This document shows positions 6,387 through 16,899 of a stretch of DNA of 64,000 bases, in pieces. Both the position numbers and the translations under genes were made by a program. The stretch comes from an uncultured Prevotellaceae bacterium. GTDB taxonomy: Bacteria; Bacteroidota; Bacteroidia; Bacteroidales; Bacteroidaceae. Each line of letters begins with the position of its first letter. The stretch's first letter is position 1. A model generated the notes under the pieces. It had not been told where the DNA came from. It was given only the letters and a program-made list of their open reading frames with translations, and made no database searches. Where the stretch lies: the NCBI GenBank assembly GCA_900313235.1, contig OMQN01000005.1, positions 1 through 64,000 of the forward strand. Direction: 5' to 3'.

Positions 6387-8036
6387 CTACTTCGTATTCG
6401 GGCACCAGGGCTTCAACTGCTTGAAGAAGTCGTTGCCCTTGTCATCGACGAGGATGAAGGCGGGGAAGTCCTCCACCTCAATCTTCCACACAGCCTCCAT
6501 ACCGAGCTCGGGATACTCTACGCACTCGATGCTCTTGATGCTGCTCTGTGAGAGTACGGCGGCCACGCCACCGATGGTACCGAGATAGAAACCGCCATGC
6601 TTCTTACAAGCCTCGGTCACTACGTCTGAACGGTTGCCCTTGGCAATCATCACCAGTGAGGCACCGTTAGCCTGGAACTCATCCACGTAGGGGTCCATAC
6701 GGTTAGCGGTGGTCGGTCCCATCGAACCACAAGGATAGCCCTCGGGAGTCTTGGCAGGTCCGGCATAGAGCACGGGATACTTCTTGAAGTAGTCAGGCAT
6801 ACCCTCACCAGCATCCAGACGGGCCTTCAGCTTGGCGTGAGCGATGTCACGAGCCACGATAATTGTGCCACGCAGGTTCACTCTCGTGGATACAGGATAC
6901 TTAGAGAGCTCCTTGCGTACAGCATCGATACCCTCGTTGAGGTCGATCTCGATGCCCTTGCCACCCTCGCCCGGCTTGCGCAGCTCTTCGGGGATGAGCT
7001 CTGTGGGGTTGCTGTCCATCTTCTCCAGCCAGATACCGTCGGCATTGATCTTTGCCTTGATATTACGGTCAGCAGAACAAGAAACGCCCATACCGATAGG
7101 ACAAGAGGCACCATGACGAGGCAGACGAACCACACGGATATCGTGAGCCAGGTACTTACCACCAAACTGGGCACCCAGACCAATCTTCTGAGCCTCCTTG
7201 ATGAGCTTCTGCTCGAGGTCGACATCACGGAAAGCACGACCGGTCTCATCGCCTGTGGTGGGCAGACCGTCGTAGTACTTGATGGAGGCGAGCTTCACGG
7301 TGAGCAGGTTCTTCTCGGCTGATGTGCCACCAATCACGAAGGCGATATGGTATGGAGGACAAGCAGCAGTACCCAGCGACTTCATCTTCTCTACCAGGAA
7401 GGGGATAAGCGTACCCTCGTTCTGGATGGTAGCCTTGGTCATGGGATAGAAGTAGGTCTTGTTGGCAGAGCCACCACCCTTAGCGACCATCACGAACTTA
7501 TACTCAGCACCCTCAGTAGCCTCGATGTCAATCTGTGCAGGCAGGTTGCAACGGGTGTTCACCTCGTCGTACATGTTCAGCGGAGCATTCTGAGAATAGC
7601 GCAGGTTGTCCTGAGTGAAGGTGTTGAACACACCCAGGCTCAGTGCCTCTTCATCCTCGAAGCCAGTCCATATCTGCTGACCCTTCTCGCCGTGGATGAT
7701 AGCCGTACCAGTGTCCTGACAGAAAGGCAGGATGCCCTTGGCAGCCGTCTCTGCGTTGCGCAGGAACTGCAGGGCTACATACTTATCATTCTCCGAAGCT
7801 TCAGGGTCGGTCAGAATCTTGGCCACCTGTTCGTTGTGCTCACGGCGCAACATAAACTCCACATCGTGGAAGGCCTGCTGAGCCAGCAGTGTCAGTGCCT
7901 CCTTAGACACCTTAACAATTGTCTTTCCCTCGAACTCAGACGTTGTCACGCCTTCCTTACTCAACAAGCGGTACTCCGTCTTGTCTTCGCCCACCTGAAA
8001 CATGGGGGCATACTTAAATTCAACTGTCTTAGCCAT
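6387..8036 (-). CDS. fum: Class I fumarate hydratase (iron-sulfur)
   Basis: The 549-residue enzyme matches the FumA/FumB type, which interconverts fumarate and malate using a [4Fe-4S] cluster. Visible landmarks are [11 protein letters not shown] (cluster cysteine about 106), [28 protein letters not shown] and the C-terminal-domain motif [20 protein letters not shown]. The N-terminal alpha domain and C-terminal beta domain are fused in one chain, the usual size for this type. It sits 30 nt after the M16 protease gene and 1 nt before the M6 protease gene. In Bacteroidota it serves the reductive branch leading from malate to succinate. Confidence 0.95.
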   Translation of the reverse strand: MAKTVEFKYAPMFQVGEDKTEYRLLSKEGVTTSEFEGKTIVKVSKEALTLLAQQAFHDVEFMLRREHNEQVAKILTDPEASENDKYVALQFLRNAETAAKGILPFCQDTGTAIIHGEKGQQIWTGFEDEEALSLGVFNTFTQDNLRYSQNAPLNMYDEVNTRCNLPAQIDIEATEGAEYKFVMVAKGGGSANKTYFYPMTKATIQNEGTLIPFLVEKMKSLGTAACPPYHIAFVIGGTSAEKNLLTVKLASIKYYDGLPTTGDETGRAFRDVDLEQKLIKEAQKIGLGAQFGGKYLAHDIRVVRLPRHGASCPIGMGVSCSADRNIKAKINADGIWLEKMDSNPTELIPEELRKPGEGGKGIEIDLNEGIDAVRKELSKYPVSTRVNLRGTIIVARDIAHAKLKARLDAGEGMPDYFKKYPVLYAGPAKTPEGYPCGSMGPTTANRMDPYVDEFQANGASLVMIAKGNRSDVVTEACKKHGGFYLGTIGGVAAVLSQSSIKSIECVEYPELGMEAVWKIEVEDFPAFILVDDKGNDFFKQLKPWCPNTK

Positions 8037-8066
8037 AAACGTATTTGTTTAATCAATGTTTAATGT

Positions 8067-10970
8067 TTAATATCCAAAAACTTCTTCTATAGAGAGTTTC
8101 TTCACAGGACCAAGTTTCTCCAGGAACTTCATATCCAGCTCCTTCTCATCGCCCAGGATGATGTAGCGATAAGCCTTGTTGGCCATGTTCTGCTTCTCGA
8201 AGTTCACGATGTCCTTAAGCTGAACCTTATCCAGATTCTTGTAGATAAGTTCGTTGGTGCTGATGTTCATACCCAACTTCTGAGCTGCGAGATACGAGTA
8301 GATAACGCCACTCTTAGTGACACGTGTACTTGCCAGGCGCTTAGTTACAGCATCCTTTGCAATCTGGAATGCAGTCTCACTGGCAGGCATATCGTTCAGG
8401 ATATCGTGGAAGTGCGAGATACAGTCAACCATCTTATCGTTCTGAGTGATGATATGAGTCATATAGTACTCCTTACGATCCTTTGCACTTGGACTATAGT
8501 AGTTTGCGTATGCATTGTAAGCCAGTCCACGTGCCTCACGCATCTCCTGGAACACGATACCGTTCATACCACCACCATAGTACTCGTTGAACAACTCCTG
8601 TACAGCAGCCTCTTCAGGATTCCATGTGCGTCCCTCGTTGTGATACATACGCATGTAGATGTTCTTTGCATCATAAGGCGCTATCACTACCTGGTTCTCT
8701 GTAGCCTGCTGCTCAACAAATGGCACACCCTGCGATACAGGCATCAGCTTCTTAGGTGTCTTGTGCTCCTTCGAAAGCAGGGCCGAGAGTTCCTTCTCGC
8801 TCATAGGTCCATAGTACAGCACCTTGTGCTCCTTGTTGCTCAGGTCGCCCAGCAGATTCAGCAGTTCCTGTGGGTCAGCCTCGCGCAACTGCTTCTCGGT
8901 CATATCGTCACGACGCAAGTTGTGAGGACCGTATACGCAGTAAGAATACAGATAGTCGAAACATGTGCGCTGATCCTTCTTGCGGTCATCGCGCGACTTC
9001 AGTGTCAGGTCCACATACTGAGCATACGAATCCTTGTCGGCCTTTGCGTTGTGCAGCACCTCCTCCATCAGCTTCAGTGCTGCAGGCATGTTCTCGTTCA
9101 GACCAGAGAGTGAGATGTTCAGGTTGTCGCCATTCACGTTCACGCTATAGTTACAAGCCAGCTTATAGAACTGCTGCTTAATCTCCATGGCCGAGAGCTT
9201 ATCTGTACCCACATAGTCCAGATAGTCGCAAGCTATGTCATAACGGTTGTCGTCCTCATGGCCGAAATCATAGCGGAACACAAGGTTGAACAGGCCGTTT
9301 TCTACGTTCTTCTTATAATACAGAGGCAGCTTTTTCTTTGTCTCTGTGATGGTGAGATCCTTGCTATAGTCAACGAATACAGGCTGGATAGGCTCTACCT
9401 CTGTCTCCTGGATAGCCTTTACAAAAGCACTCTTCTGGTCGCGGTTGGCCTGGATTGGAGTGATGGCAGGTTTGTCTATCTTCTTCTGCAAGGTGTCAAC
9501 ACCCTGAACCTTGAAGATTGTAGCATAGCCGTTGGTGAAGAATCGGTTAGCAAAGTCCACAATCTGCTGCTTCGTCATCTTCGAAATTCGGTCCAGGTAA
9601 CCAACCTCATGCTCCCACTCCACGCCATTGATAAAGGCATTCATAAACTTATTGGTACGCCAGCGGTTGTTCTCCATCGCACGCTGGTAGCTCAGCTTCT
9701 TATTGTTCACTACCGATGGCAGCAGATCGTCAGAGAAGTTGCCTTTCTTCAGGTTCTCAATCTCAGCCAGCATCAGTTCGCGCACCTCTTTCAGCGACTG
9801 GTTGGGCTTTGGCTGTCCCATCAGTATGAATGATGAGTAGTCCTGCTGGTCCTGCAAACCTGCGCCTGCACCCTGCACCTTCATTGTCTGGTTCAGGTTC
9901 AGGTCAAAGATACCTGCACGGCCGTTGCTCAGCATATCACCTATCACATCCAGTGTGTCGCACTGCAGGTCAGCGGCCTTATTGGCCAACCATGCCATCC
10001 ACACCTGCTCAGCCTGCTGACCGATTACGGTAGTATCCGATGGAGCAGTAAGTCTACGCTGTGCAGGGAATACAGGCTGACGCACGTCAGCACCTGGCTT
10101 CCATCCGCTGAAGTACTTGTCGATGATAGCTATAGTCTTGTCAGGATCAAAGTCACCTGCCATACAGATAGCCACATTGTTGGGCACATACCACTTTTTA
10201 AAGTAGTTCTTGATATTTGTTATCGATGGATTCTTCAGGTGTTCCTGAGTACCGATAGTGGTCTGTGTACCATAAGGGTGAGTAGGAGTAAGCTTCTTGC
10301 CGATAGCATTCCATATCTTATCACCGTCATCGGTCAGATAGATGTTATATTCCTCGTACACAGCCTCCAGCTCAGTGTGGAAACCACGGATCACCATATT
10401 CTGGAAACGGTCTGCTTGGATCTTAGCCCAGTTGTCGATCTCGTTCGATGGGATATCCTCTACATAGCATGTCACATCGTTGCTTGTGAATGCGTTAGTA
10501 CCCTGAGCACCGATAGCAGCCATCAGCTTGTCGTACTCATTGGGGATGAAATACTTTGCAGCCAACTGCGATACAGAGTCAATCTCGTGGTAAGCCTGCT
10601 TACGCTGTGCAGGGTCAGTCAGCTTGCGATAAGCCTCATAGCGCTGCTCTATCTCGTCGAGCAGAGGTGCCTCAGCCTCTGGGTTGTTGGTACCGAACTG
10701 CTTGGTACCCTTGAACATCAGGTGCTCCAAGTAGTGAGCCAATCCCGTTGTCTCGGCAGGGTCGTTCTTCGAACCTGTACGCACGGCGATATAGGTCTGA
10801 ATGCGGGGTTTCTCATTATTGACAGAGAGAAACACCTTCAGTCCGTTGTCCAGCGTGTAGATGCGGGTCTGCATCATGTCACCCGGGACTGTAGAATACT
10901 TGTAATCCTTGGCCTGTGAGCCCATAGCGAGGGCCATCAAACAGGCAGATAACAGCATTTTAATCTTCAT
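8067..10970 (-). CDS. M16 family zinc peptidase (full-length, two-lobed)
   Basis: The 967-residue protein has a signal peptide (1-20, ending SQA) and the inverted zinc motif HYLEH (about 79-83), with the third ligand region 'ELEAVYEEYN' downstream, as in pitrilysin/insulysin-type M16 peptidases. The length is that of a complete protein with an active N-terminal and an inactive C-terminal lobe. It probably degrades peptides in the periplasm. Its start overlaps the end of the DUF4954 gene by 11 nt, so the two are translationally coupled in the run from hflX. Confidence 0.92.
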   Translation of the reverse strand: MKIKMLLSACLMALAMGSQAKDYKYSTVPGDMMQTRIYTLDNGLKVFLSVNNEKPRIQTYIAVRTGSKNDPAETTGLAHYLEHLMFKGTKQFGTNNPEAEAPLLDEIEQRYEAYRKLTDPAQRKQAYHEIDSVSQLAAKYFIPNEYDKLMAAIGAQGTNAFTSNDVTCYVEDIPSNEIDNWAKIQADRFQNMVIRGFHTELEAVYEEYNIYLTDDGDKIWNAIGKKLTPTHPYGTQTTIGTQEHLKNPSITNIKNYFKKWYVPNNVAICMAGDFDPDKTIAIIDKYFSGWKPGADVRQPVFPAQRRLTAPSDTTVIGQQAEQVWMAWLANKAADLQCDTLDVIGDMLSNGRAGIFDLNLNQTMKVQGAGAGLQDQQDYSSFILMGQPKPNQSLKEVRELMLAEIENLKKGNFSDDLLPSVVNNKKLSYQRAMENNRWRTNKFMNAFINGVEWEHEVGYLDRISKMTKQQIVDFANRFFTNGYATIFKVQGVDTLQKKIDKPAITPIQANRDQKSAFVKAIQETEVEPIQPVFVDYSKDLTITETKKKLPLYYKKNVENGLFNLVFRYDFGHEDDNRYDIACDYLDYVGTDKLSAMEIKQQFYKLACNYSVNVNGDNLNISLSGLNENMPAALKLMEEVLHNAKADKDSYAQYVDLTLKSRDDRKKDQRTCFDYLYSYCVYGPHNLRRDDMTEKQLREADPQELLNLLGDLSNKEHKVLYYGPMSEKELSALLSKEHKTPKKLMPVSQGVPFVEQQATENQVVIAPYDAKNIYMRMYHNEGRTWNPEEAAVQELFNEYYGGGMNGIVFQEMREARGLAYNAYANYYSPSAKDRKEYYMTHIITQNDKMVDCISHFHDILNDMPASETAFQIAKDAVTKRLASTRVTKSGVIYSYLAAQKLGMNISTNELIYKNLDKVQLKDIVNFEKQNMANKAYRYIILGDEKELDMKFLEKLGPVKKLSIEEVFGY

Positions 10971-12813
10971 AGTCTATTTCGTGATCTAATTTGGAAATAA
11001 AGTCATCGAACACTTCTTGGTCGACATCACCCATGGCAAACTCCTTCTCGGCATCCTTACGAATCTCAGCAATCCATGCACGGCGGGCCTTGACATAGTC
11101 CTCACGGATGCGCTGAATAGCACTGTCGGTGAGTTCCTCGAGACCATAGTAGTCGAGAATCAGCTGGTAGGTCCATGTCCACTGGTACTGGCGGTAATGG
11201 TCATTGATGTCGTTGAAACGGGCTATCACCTCACGGATACTCTCGATGGCACCGCTCTTGATGTCGTCGAGCAGGCGCTGCTCCTCGGTGGCAGGCAGCA
11301 AGAGACCAGAGAGGTCGTTCCACTGTCCCAGACCAATATCGCTGGTCGGCTTGCCTAGCCATTGTTCCTTGACGGCACGCTTCAGCACGGCACCCATATA
11401 GATGCGCAGGGCAATATCATAGTATTTGATACCTTTTTTCAGTGACGAGGCATTGATGATATACTCCTGGAAGTTGTAAGACGATACGTTTTTACCACCA
11501 GCCTGACGCAGGTTCTCCAGAATCTTCTTACCTTCTACAATCTCACCGACGGTGAAGGGCGAGAGCCAGTCGAAGTTGATGATACTCTTCCGACTGGAGG
11601 TGGCACGCTTGTCACGCTTCGGCCACTTCTTGATGTCACGGTAGAGGCCCACCGTTGTAATGTTACGACCAGGCACGATATACATCGTCTCTCCGTACGC
11701 CAACAGGTAGGCAAAGGGCAGACAGCGCATGTCGGGATGGTTCATCAGCTTACCAAAGCAGACGCTGAAAGCACCGATTTTGGCTGGCATCAGCACGTAG
11801 GCACCCGAAGCCGTCTTCGTACCACGCTCCAAGACACCATAGTGCATGGGGCCCATCTTATAGGCATGGTTGGAGAAATTGGTATTCGAACCGGCATTAT
11901 AGAACGAGAACTCACCACCAATGAGCAGCGAACTCTTATGGTGAGATGCAGAGAACGGACCACAGAAGGCTGCACAGGCCTCACCATTAGCCATATAGCT
12001 ATTGGCGAAGAATACGCTGGCCTCGGCAGTGAAGCCATTGGTAATCTGACAGGCCTCACCAACGAAACAGTCCTGCATCTTCACGGAATTGGTGATGGAG
12101 CAGCCGTTAGAGATGATAGAGTTTTCACAGATGACACCCGTACCGATATATACCGAGTCGTCTTTCGACGAGAGGATGGTACAGTCGCTCAGACGGGCTG
12201 CGCCATTGATCTCACAGTCTTCCTTGATGACCGTATTGGTAATCTCCTTGGAGTTGATAATCTTCACACCATCACCGATGGTGCCACGTTCCGGCTGAGT
12301 GAAACGGATTTCCTCGTTGACCAAACGTGTCAGGCTATCTTTCAGCTGCTTATCTTTAAAGTATTTCACCATAAAGGCTGCCAGCTGAGAGTTCAGGTCG
12401 TGGAAAAGCAGCACATTGCCGTCACCCATCTCGTTGAGTACACTGATCAGGTGACCTTCGCCAAAGGAAGCACCATCGGTGGTTTCCATTGTCGAGATAT
12501 TAGAGATATAGCAGTCACTGCCGATGGTATAGTTGTTGATGAAGTTACCGACCTTCTCTATCAGGCAGTTATCGCCGACGGTGACATTACGCAGCGTGGC
12601 ATCGTTGATACCAGAATGTTTCGTAAAGCCTTTGGCTACTTCAACAGTCTTTTCAAAAACGCCCAGACAGATGTCGCCATAAAACACGACACGGTGGAAG
12701 TTGTAGGGGCGGAAGTCCTCAGCGACTCTAACCCTGTTCCAGTCTTCAGCCCAACAGCTGTTATTTTCGAGGATTTGTATCTCCTCACTCGTTAATTGTC
12801 TGTAGTCTCTCAT
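10960..12813 (-). CDS. DUF4954 family left-handed beta-helix protein
   Basis: The 617-residue protein matches the Bacteroidota DUF4954 family, beginning MRDYRQLTSEEIQILENNSC. The middle (about 60-330) is made of hexapeptide-like repeats such as 'NATLRNVTVGDNCLIEKV' and 'CSITNSVKMQDCFVGEACQ', the signature of a left-handed beta helix found in acyl- and nucleotidyl-transferases acting on sugars. The C-terminal third is helical. The substrate is unknown. No signal peptide is seen, so it is cytoplasmic. It follows hflX by 51 nt and overlaps the M16 gene. Confidence 0.85.
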   Translation of the reverse strand: MRDYRQLTSEEIQILENNSCWAEDWNRVRVAEDFRPYNFHRVVFYGDICLGVFEKTVEVAKGFTKHSGINDATLRNVTVGDNCLIEKVGNFINNYTIGSDCYISNISTMETTDGASFGEGHLISVLNEMGDGNVLLFHDLNSQLAAFMVKYFKDKQLKDSLTRLVNEEIRFTQPERGTIGDGVKIINSKEITNTVIKEDCEINGAARLSDCTILSSKDDSVYIGTGVICENSIISNGCSITNSVKMQDCFVGEACQITNGFTAEASVFFANSYMANGEACAAFCGPFSASHHKSSLLIGGEFSFYNAGSNTNFSNHAYKMGPMHYGVLERGTKTASGAYVLMPAKIGAFSVCFGKLMNHPDMRCLPFAYLLAYGETMYIVPGRNITTVGLYRDIKKWPKRDKRATSSRKSIINFDWLSPFTVGEIVEGKKILENLRQAGGKNVSSYNFQEYIINASSLKKGIKYYDIALRIYMGAVLKRAVKEQWLGKPTSDIGLGQWNDLSGLLLPATEEQRLLDDIKSGAIESIREVIARFNDINDHYRQYQWTWTYQLILDYYGLEELTDSAIQRIREDYVKARRAWIAEIRKDAEKEFAMGDVDQEVFDDFISKLDHEIDYED

Positions 12814-12864
12814 AAAATGTATTGTGTTTGGTTCAAATATTCTTCACCTCAGCAAGTGTTAACG

Positions 12865-14172
12865 CTATTCAGTTTCATCTATCGTGTACAAGAAGTCGTT
12901 ATAGGGATACTTCTGCACATGCAACTCGCGTACTTTCTTATAGAGCACGTCGCGCAACTCGTCGATATTCTCCTTATTCTTGGCAGAGATGAACAGGCAG
13001 TCGCCCTGCATCTTTGCCATCCATGTGTTCTTCAATTCGTCAAGCGAGATGTTTTCTCTGGTAGGTGCTGTCAGGTCATCCTCGTCCTGAGGTGTCCATG
13101 TGTAGGCATCAATCTTGTTGAAAACAAGCATCGACGGTTTTTCGGCACAGCCCAAGTCCTTCAGGGTCTCTTCCACCACGTGGAGCTGTTCTTCAAAGTC
13201 AGGATGCGAGATGTCGACGACATGTACCAGCATGTCGGCCTCGCGAACCTCGTCAAGGGTCGACTTGAACGAGTCTACCAGGTCTGTCGGCAACTTACGG
13301 ATGAAACCTACCGTGTCTGCCAACAGGAATGGCAGATTGTCGATAGTCATCTTGCGCACCGTGGTATCGAGGGTGGCAAAGAGTTTGTTCTCGGCAAAGA
13401 CATCACTCTTACTCAGCAAGTTCATCATCGTACTCTTACCCACATTGGTATAACCTACCAGCGCCACACGAATCAGGCGTCCGCGGTTTTTGCGCTGGGT
13501 GGTTTTCTGCTGGTCAATCTCCTGCAGACGTTGCTTGAGCAAGGTGATACGGTGCAAGATGATACGGCGGTCCATCTCCAACTGGGTCTCACCAGGACCA
13601 CGCAGTCCTACACTACCCTTTCCACCGCCAGAACCCGAACCACCACCCTGGCGTTCCAAGTGAGTCCACAGTCGCTGCAAACGGGGTAGCATATAGCGAT
13701 ACTGTGCCAGCTCCACCTGTGTCTTGGCCTCAGCAGTCTGAGCACGCATAGCAAAGATGTCGAGAATCAGTGAGGTGCGGTCCAGTATCTTCACCTTCAG
13801 CTCTGCTTCGATATTACGTATCTGCTTGGCGCTGAGTTCATCGTCAAAGATGACCATACCTACGGGCTGAGGAGCCTCCTGCCCCTCCTCCATCTCTGGC
13901 GAACCAGCATCGAGCCAATCGTAGTAAGCATCTTCCTTTTGTTTGATGTATTGCTTGATTTCTTCCAGTTTTCCCTTACCTACATACGTCACCTGGCTGG
14001 GCCCTTGCACCTTCTGCGTGAAACGCTTCACAGTGACAGCACCAGCGGTATCTGCCAGAAACTCCAGTTCGTCGAGATATTCCTTTGTCTTAGCCTCATC
14101 CTGTTGCTGCGTAATAAGACCAACAAGGACAGCAGTTTCAGCTTTAGCTTCAGATATAACAAATTCCTTCAT
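12865..14172 (-). CDS. hflX: Ribosome-associated GTPase HflX
   Basis: The 435-residue protein begins MKEFVISEAKAETAVLVGLI and has the HflX order: an N-terminal ATP/GTP-sensing domain, a coiled-coil with a Gly-rich loop before 'GPGETQLEMDRR', then a G domain with VALVGYTNVGKST (G1), DTVGFIRKLP (G3) and NKID (G4). HflX splits stalled ribosomes under stress. The frame is open to 14298, but the upstream part would cover the promoter at 14181-14211, so the ATG at 14170-14172 is used. It is the first gene of a run with DUF4954, M16, fumarase and M6, and diverges from nagB. Confidence 0.95.
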   Translation of the reverse strand: MKEFVISEAKAETAVLVGLITQQQDEAKTKEYLDELEFLADTAGAVTVKRFTQKVQGPSQVTYVGKGKLEEIKQYIKQKEDAYYDWLDAGSPEMEEGQEAPQPVGMVIFDDELSAKQIRNIEAELKVKILDRTSLILDIFAMRAQTAEAKTQVELAQYRYMLPRLQRLWTHLERQGGGSGSGGGKGSVGLRGPGETQLEMDRRIILHRITLLKQRLQEIDQQKTTQRKNRGRLIRVALVGYTNVGKSTMMNLLSKSDVFAENKLFATLDTTVRKMTIDNLPFLLADTVGFIRKLPTDLVDSFKSTLDEVREADMLVHVVDISHPDFEEQLHVVEETLKDLGCAEKPSMLVFNKIDAYTWTPQDEDDLTAPTRENISLDELKNTWMAKMQGDCLFISAKNKENIDELRDVLYKKVRELHVQKYPYNDFLYTIDETE

Positions 14173-14180
14173 AATCGGTG

Positions 14181-14211
14181 CAAAGTTACGAAAAAACGAG
14201 AGAAATACAAA
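14181..14211 (-). promoter_or_regulatory. Promoter of hflX
   Basis: On the minus strand TTTG (14208-14211), 19 nt, then TAACTTTG (14181-14188) matches the Bacteroidota consensus. The start codon lies 9 nt after the -7 element, so the leader is very short. Confidence 0.75.
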
Positions 14212-14315
14212 AGGAAAGCCTACTTTTATTTTTATTTCCGAGTGCCAAGTAAGTTCGGCGAAGTCAAAGTTACAAAAAAAATTCTGTCTTTTCTTCATAT
14301 TTTCTGGAAAATTAT

Positions 14316-14323
14316 TACCTTTG
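14316..14323 (+). promoter_or_regulatory. -7 element of nagB
   Basis: TACCTTTG fits TAnnTTTG and lies 37 nt before the nagB ATG. No clear TTTG is found at the right spacing upstream. Confidence 0.5.
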
Positions 14324-14360
14324 CAACCGATAAGATAAAAAACTTTATATTTTTAGACTT

Positions 14361-15152
14361 ATGAGAGTAATTATTGAACCCGACTATCAGAAAATGTCAC
14401 AATGGGCTGCAGAACATGTCATTGAGCGCATCAATGCCTTCAAGCCCACCAAGGAGAAACCGTTTGTTTTGGGTCTGCCTACTGGTTCATCACCCGAGGG
14501 TATGTATGCTTGCTTGGTAAAAGCCAACAAGGAAGGCCGTGTATCGTTCAAGAATGTGCTGACATTCAACATGGATGAGTATGTTGGTCTGCCTGAGGAG
14601 CACCCTGAGAGCTACCACTCATTCATGGCTCGCAATTTGTTCAACCATATTGACTGCCCCAAAGAGAACATCCACATTCTCAATGGCAATGCCAAAGACC
14701 TGGCTGCCGAGTGTGCACACTATGAAGAGATGATCAAGGAGGCTGGCGGCATCGACCTGTTCATTGGCGGCATCGGCCCTGACGGCCACATTGCCTTCAA
14801 CGAGCCTTACAGCTCACTGACCAGCCGTACCCGTGTGAAGACTCTGACCACCGACACCATCATTGCCAACAGCCGTTTCTTCGACAACGACGTCAACAAG
14901 GTTCCCAAGCTGGCGCTGACTGTCGGCGTAGGTACTGTCATGGACGCCAAAGAAGTAATGATTCTCGTTAACGGTCACCACAAAGCACGCGCTTTGAAGG
15001 CTGCTGTAGAGGGTGCAGTAACTCATGAGTGGACGATTTCTGCTCTGCAGATGCATCAGCACGGCATCATCGTTGCTGACGAGCCCGCCACCGACGAGTT
15101 GAAGGTTGCTACCTACAAGTACTTCAAGGATATTGAGAAAGACAATCTGTAA
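14361..15152 (+). CDS. nagB: Glucosamine-6-phosphate deaminase
   Basis: The 263-residue enzyme converts glucosamine 6-phosphate to fructose 6-phosphate and ammonia, linking amino-sugar use to glycolysis. Motifs of the family are [12 protein letters not shown] (phosphate loop, about 39-50), [10 protein letters not shown] and [14 protein letters not shown]. The length is normal. It is a single gene divergent from hflX and convergent with dnaA, ending at a bidirectional terminator. The 3' side contains a short filler with repeated 'gatgtctgatgtaa'. Confidence 0.96.
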   Translation: MRVIIEPDYQKMSQWAAEHVIERINAFKPTKEKPFVLGLPTGSSPEGMYACLVKANKEGRVSFKNVLTFNMDEYVGLPEEHPESYHSFMARNLFNHIDCPKENIHILNGNAKDLAAECAHYEEMIKEAGGIDLFIGGIGPDGHIAFNEPYSSLTSRTRVKTLTTDTIIANSRFFDNDVNKVPKLALTVGVGTVMDAKEVMILVNGHHKARALKAAVEGAVTHEWTISALQMHQHGIIVADEPATDELKVATYKYFKDIEKDNL

Positions 15153-15190
15153 GATGGCTGATGTCTGATGTAAGATGTCTGATGTAAGAT
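15153..15190. repeat. Low-complexity filler after nagB
   Basis: The words 'gatgtctgatgtaa' recur in tandem. Similar simple fillers occur in other gene gaps of the window. Confidence 0.5.
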
Positions 15191-15193
15191 AAC

Positions 15194-15229
15194 AAAAAAC
15201 TTCCAACATTGACGGTTGGAAGTTTTTTT
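15194..15229. terminator. Bidirectional terminator between nagB and dnaA
   Basis: The stem AAAAACTTCCAAC (about 15195-15207) pairs with GGTTGGAAGTTTTT, closing a 6-nt loop, with an A-run on one side and a T-run on the other. It overlaps the dnaA stop codon region, so it can serve both convergent genes. Confidence 0.85.
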
Positions 15230-16631
15230 ATTTCTTCAGTTTAAACGAGTTTTCTATGCTGGAAAGTTCTGCGGAGAACGACTTGTCGACTTTCAGGCGC
15301 TGCTCAACCGTCGAACAGCTATGAATGACTGTCGAGTGGTCGCGGCCTCCTATCAACTGGCCAATGCGAGATGCTGGCATCTTGGTATACTTCTGAGCCA
15401 AATACATAGATATCTGGCGCACCACCACATAGTCACGCTTACGGCTCTTGCTGAACACGTTCTGCTGCGACACATGATAGTGGTTGCAGACCTTCTCCAA
15501 GATATCATCGACCGTCAGCGGTTTATTGTCAATCTTGACTGCGCGCTTCACCACACGCTCAGCCAACCGCATGTCTACATTGGTGTTATAGACAATGGAA
15601 TAGGTCAGAAGGGAGTTGATGACACCCTCCAAATCGCGGACGCTACCATTGGCTGTCTCTGCAACAAACTGAATGACATCAGCAGGTATCGTCAGACCGT
15701 CACGGCGGCATTTAGCATTCAGAATATCAATGCACAACTGTGGGTTGGGCTTCTCCAACTCTGCAATGAGACCACAAGAGAATCGGGTCAGCATACGCTC
15801 ATGCAACCAGCCCAGGTCTACTGGCGGACGGTCGCTGGCCAGGATAATCTGCTTGCCCAGACGGAACAGGTGATCAAAGATATAGAAGAAGGTAGCCACC
15901 GTCTTCTCGGCTGTAGCCCACTCTTGCACGTCGTCGACAATCAGGACATCAATACTCTGATAGAAGTTGATAAAGTCGTTAACGGTATTCTTGCGACTGG
16001 CATCGGTAAACTGCACCTGGAAGAGGCGTGCGGAAACATACAGCACACGCTTCTGGGGATACATCTCCTTGCAATGAACACCAATGGCATTAATCAGGTG
16101 TGTCTTACCACAACCCGATGGGCCATAGACGAAGAACGGATCGAAAGTCGACTTACCCGGATGCTCCGCAATAGACAGGCCCACCGTACGCGGCAGTTTA
16201 TTGCTGTCACCTTCTATATAATTATGGAAGGTTTTGTGGATATCCAACTGGGGATTCAGCTGACTGACGGCATCCAGCACCGTGGGCGACTTATTGCCAC
16301 GGTTGGTGGGAGGTGCCGGCTCTATCGTTGATGGCTCTTCACTGGCAATCTGCTGGCTAAGACCATGCTGCTTGTCGGTAACCACACGATAGGTCAACTG
16401 CACATTCTGTCCGAAACAGCGCGTCAGCACTTTGCTCAGCAAGTTCACATAGTATTGCTCCAAGTACTCGTACACGTACATACTCGGTACTTGTACGAGC
16501 AAAGTCCGACTCTCCGCATCGTATTTCTCGAATACGATGGGCGCGAACCATGTTTTATATTGCTGCTCTGTGACATTATCCTTAATCAGGCTAAGGCAGT
16601 TGTCCCAAAGCGCCTTTGGATTATTTACCAT
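15228..16631 (-). CDS. dnaA: Chromosomal replication initiator DnaA
   Basis: The 467-residue protein has the four DnaA domains: N-terminal DnaB-contact domain (about 1-90), a short linker, an AAA+ domain with Walker A GPSGCGKTH (about 170-178) and Walker B VLIVDDVQEW, and the C-terminal DNA-binding domain with the signature GGRDHSTVIHS. It opens the origin by binding DnaA boxes. The ATG at 16629-16631 gives the normal N-terminus. No cluster of DnaA boxes is seen beside the gene. A promoter with one mismatch lies at 16697-16728. Confidence 0.97.
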   Translation of the reverse strand: MVNNPKALWDNCLSLIKDNVTEQQYKTWFAPIVFEKYDAESRTLLVQVPSMYVYEYLEQYYVNLLSKVLTRCFGQNVQLTYRVVTDKQHGLSQQIASEEPSTIEPAPPTNRGNKSPTVLDAVSQLNPQLDIHKTFHNYIEGDSNKLPRTVGLSIAEHPGKSTFDPFFVYGPSGCGKTHLINAIGVHCKEMYPQKRVLYVSARLFQVQFTDASRKNTVNDFINFYQSIDVLIVDDVQEWATAEKTVATFFYIFDHLFRLGKQIILASDRPPVDLGWLHERMLTRFSCGLIAELEKPNPQLCIDILNAKCRRDGLTIPADVIQFVAETANGSVRDLEGVINSLLTYSIVYNTNVDMRLAERVVKRAVKIDNKPLTVDDILEKVCNHYHVSQQNVFSKSRKRDYVVVRQISMYLAQKYTKMPASRIGQLIGGRDHSTVIHSCSTVEQRLKVDKSFSAELSSIENSFKLKK

Positions 16632-16696
16632 GCGGCGTTACTGTTTATTCAATTCACAAAAAGACAATTTGCAGTCTCGGTTATTGATTTCGATTG

Positions 16697-16728
16697 CAAA
16701 GGTCGCATTTTTTTTTCAAACAAACAAA
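16697..16728 (-). promoter_or_regulatory. Probable dnaA promoter
   Basis: On the minus strand TTTG (16725-16728), 20 nt, then GACCTTTG (16697-16704), which has one mismatch to TAnnTTTG. The leader to the dnaA ATG would be about 60 nt. Confidence 0.45.
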
Positions 16729-16861
16729 TCCCCACTTTTCACGTCACGCAAGAACAACCTGCGTAATCCTCTCATATTTCGGAGGTTAAGCAACATTTAA
16801 GGCTATTTAATCATTTGAGCGATTTGCAAAAATGCAACCTATTGTCTTTCAGTGTCTTAAC

Positions 16862-16899
16862 GCAAGCATGCACAACTTCTTACTGTTGTGCATGCTTGC
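16862..16899. terminator. Perfect 15-bp hairpin downstream of mlaD
   Basis: GCAAGCATGCACAAC (16862-16876) and its exact complement (16885-16899) enclose an 8-nt loop. It lies about 108 nt after the mlaD stop. No T-run follows on either strand, so the role as terminator is uncertain; it could also be a protein-binding palindrome near dnaA. Confidence 0.4.

Noticed and set aside
14173..14298. 42-residue N-terminal extension of HflX
   Set aside because: The extension covers the hflX promoter and has no similarity to the family; the ATG at 14170-14172 gives the normal start.
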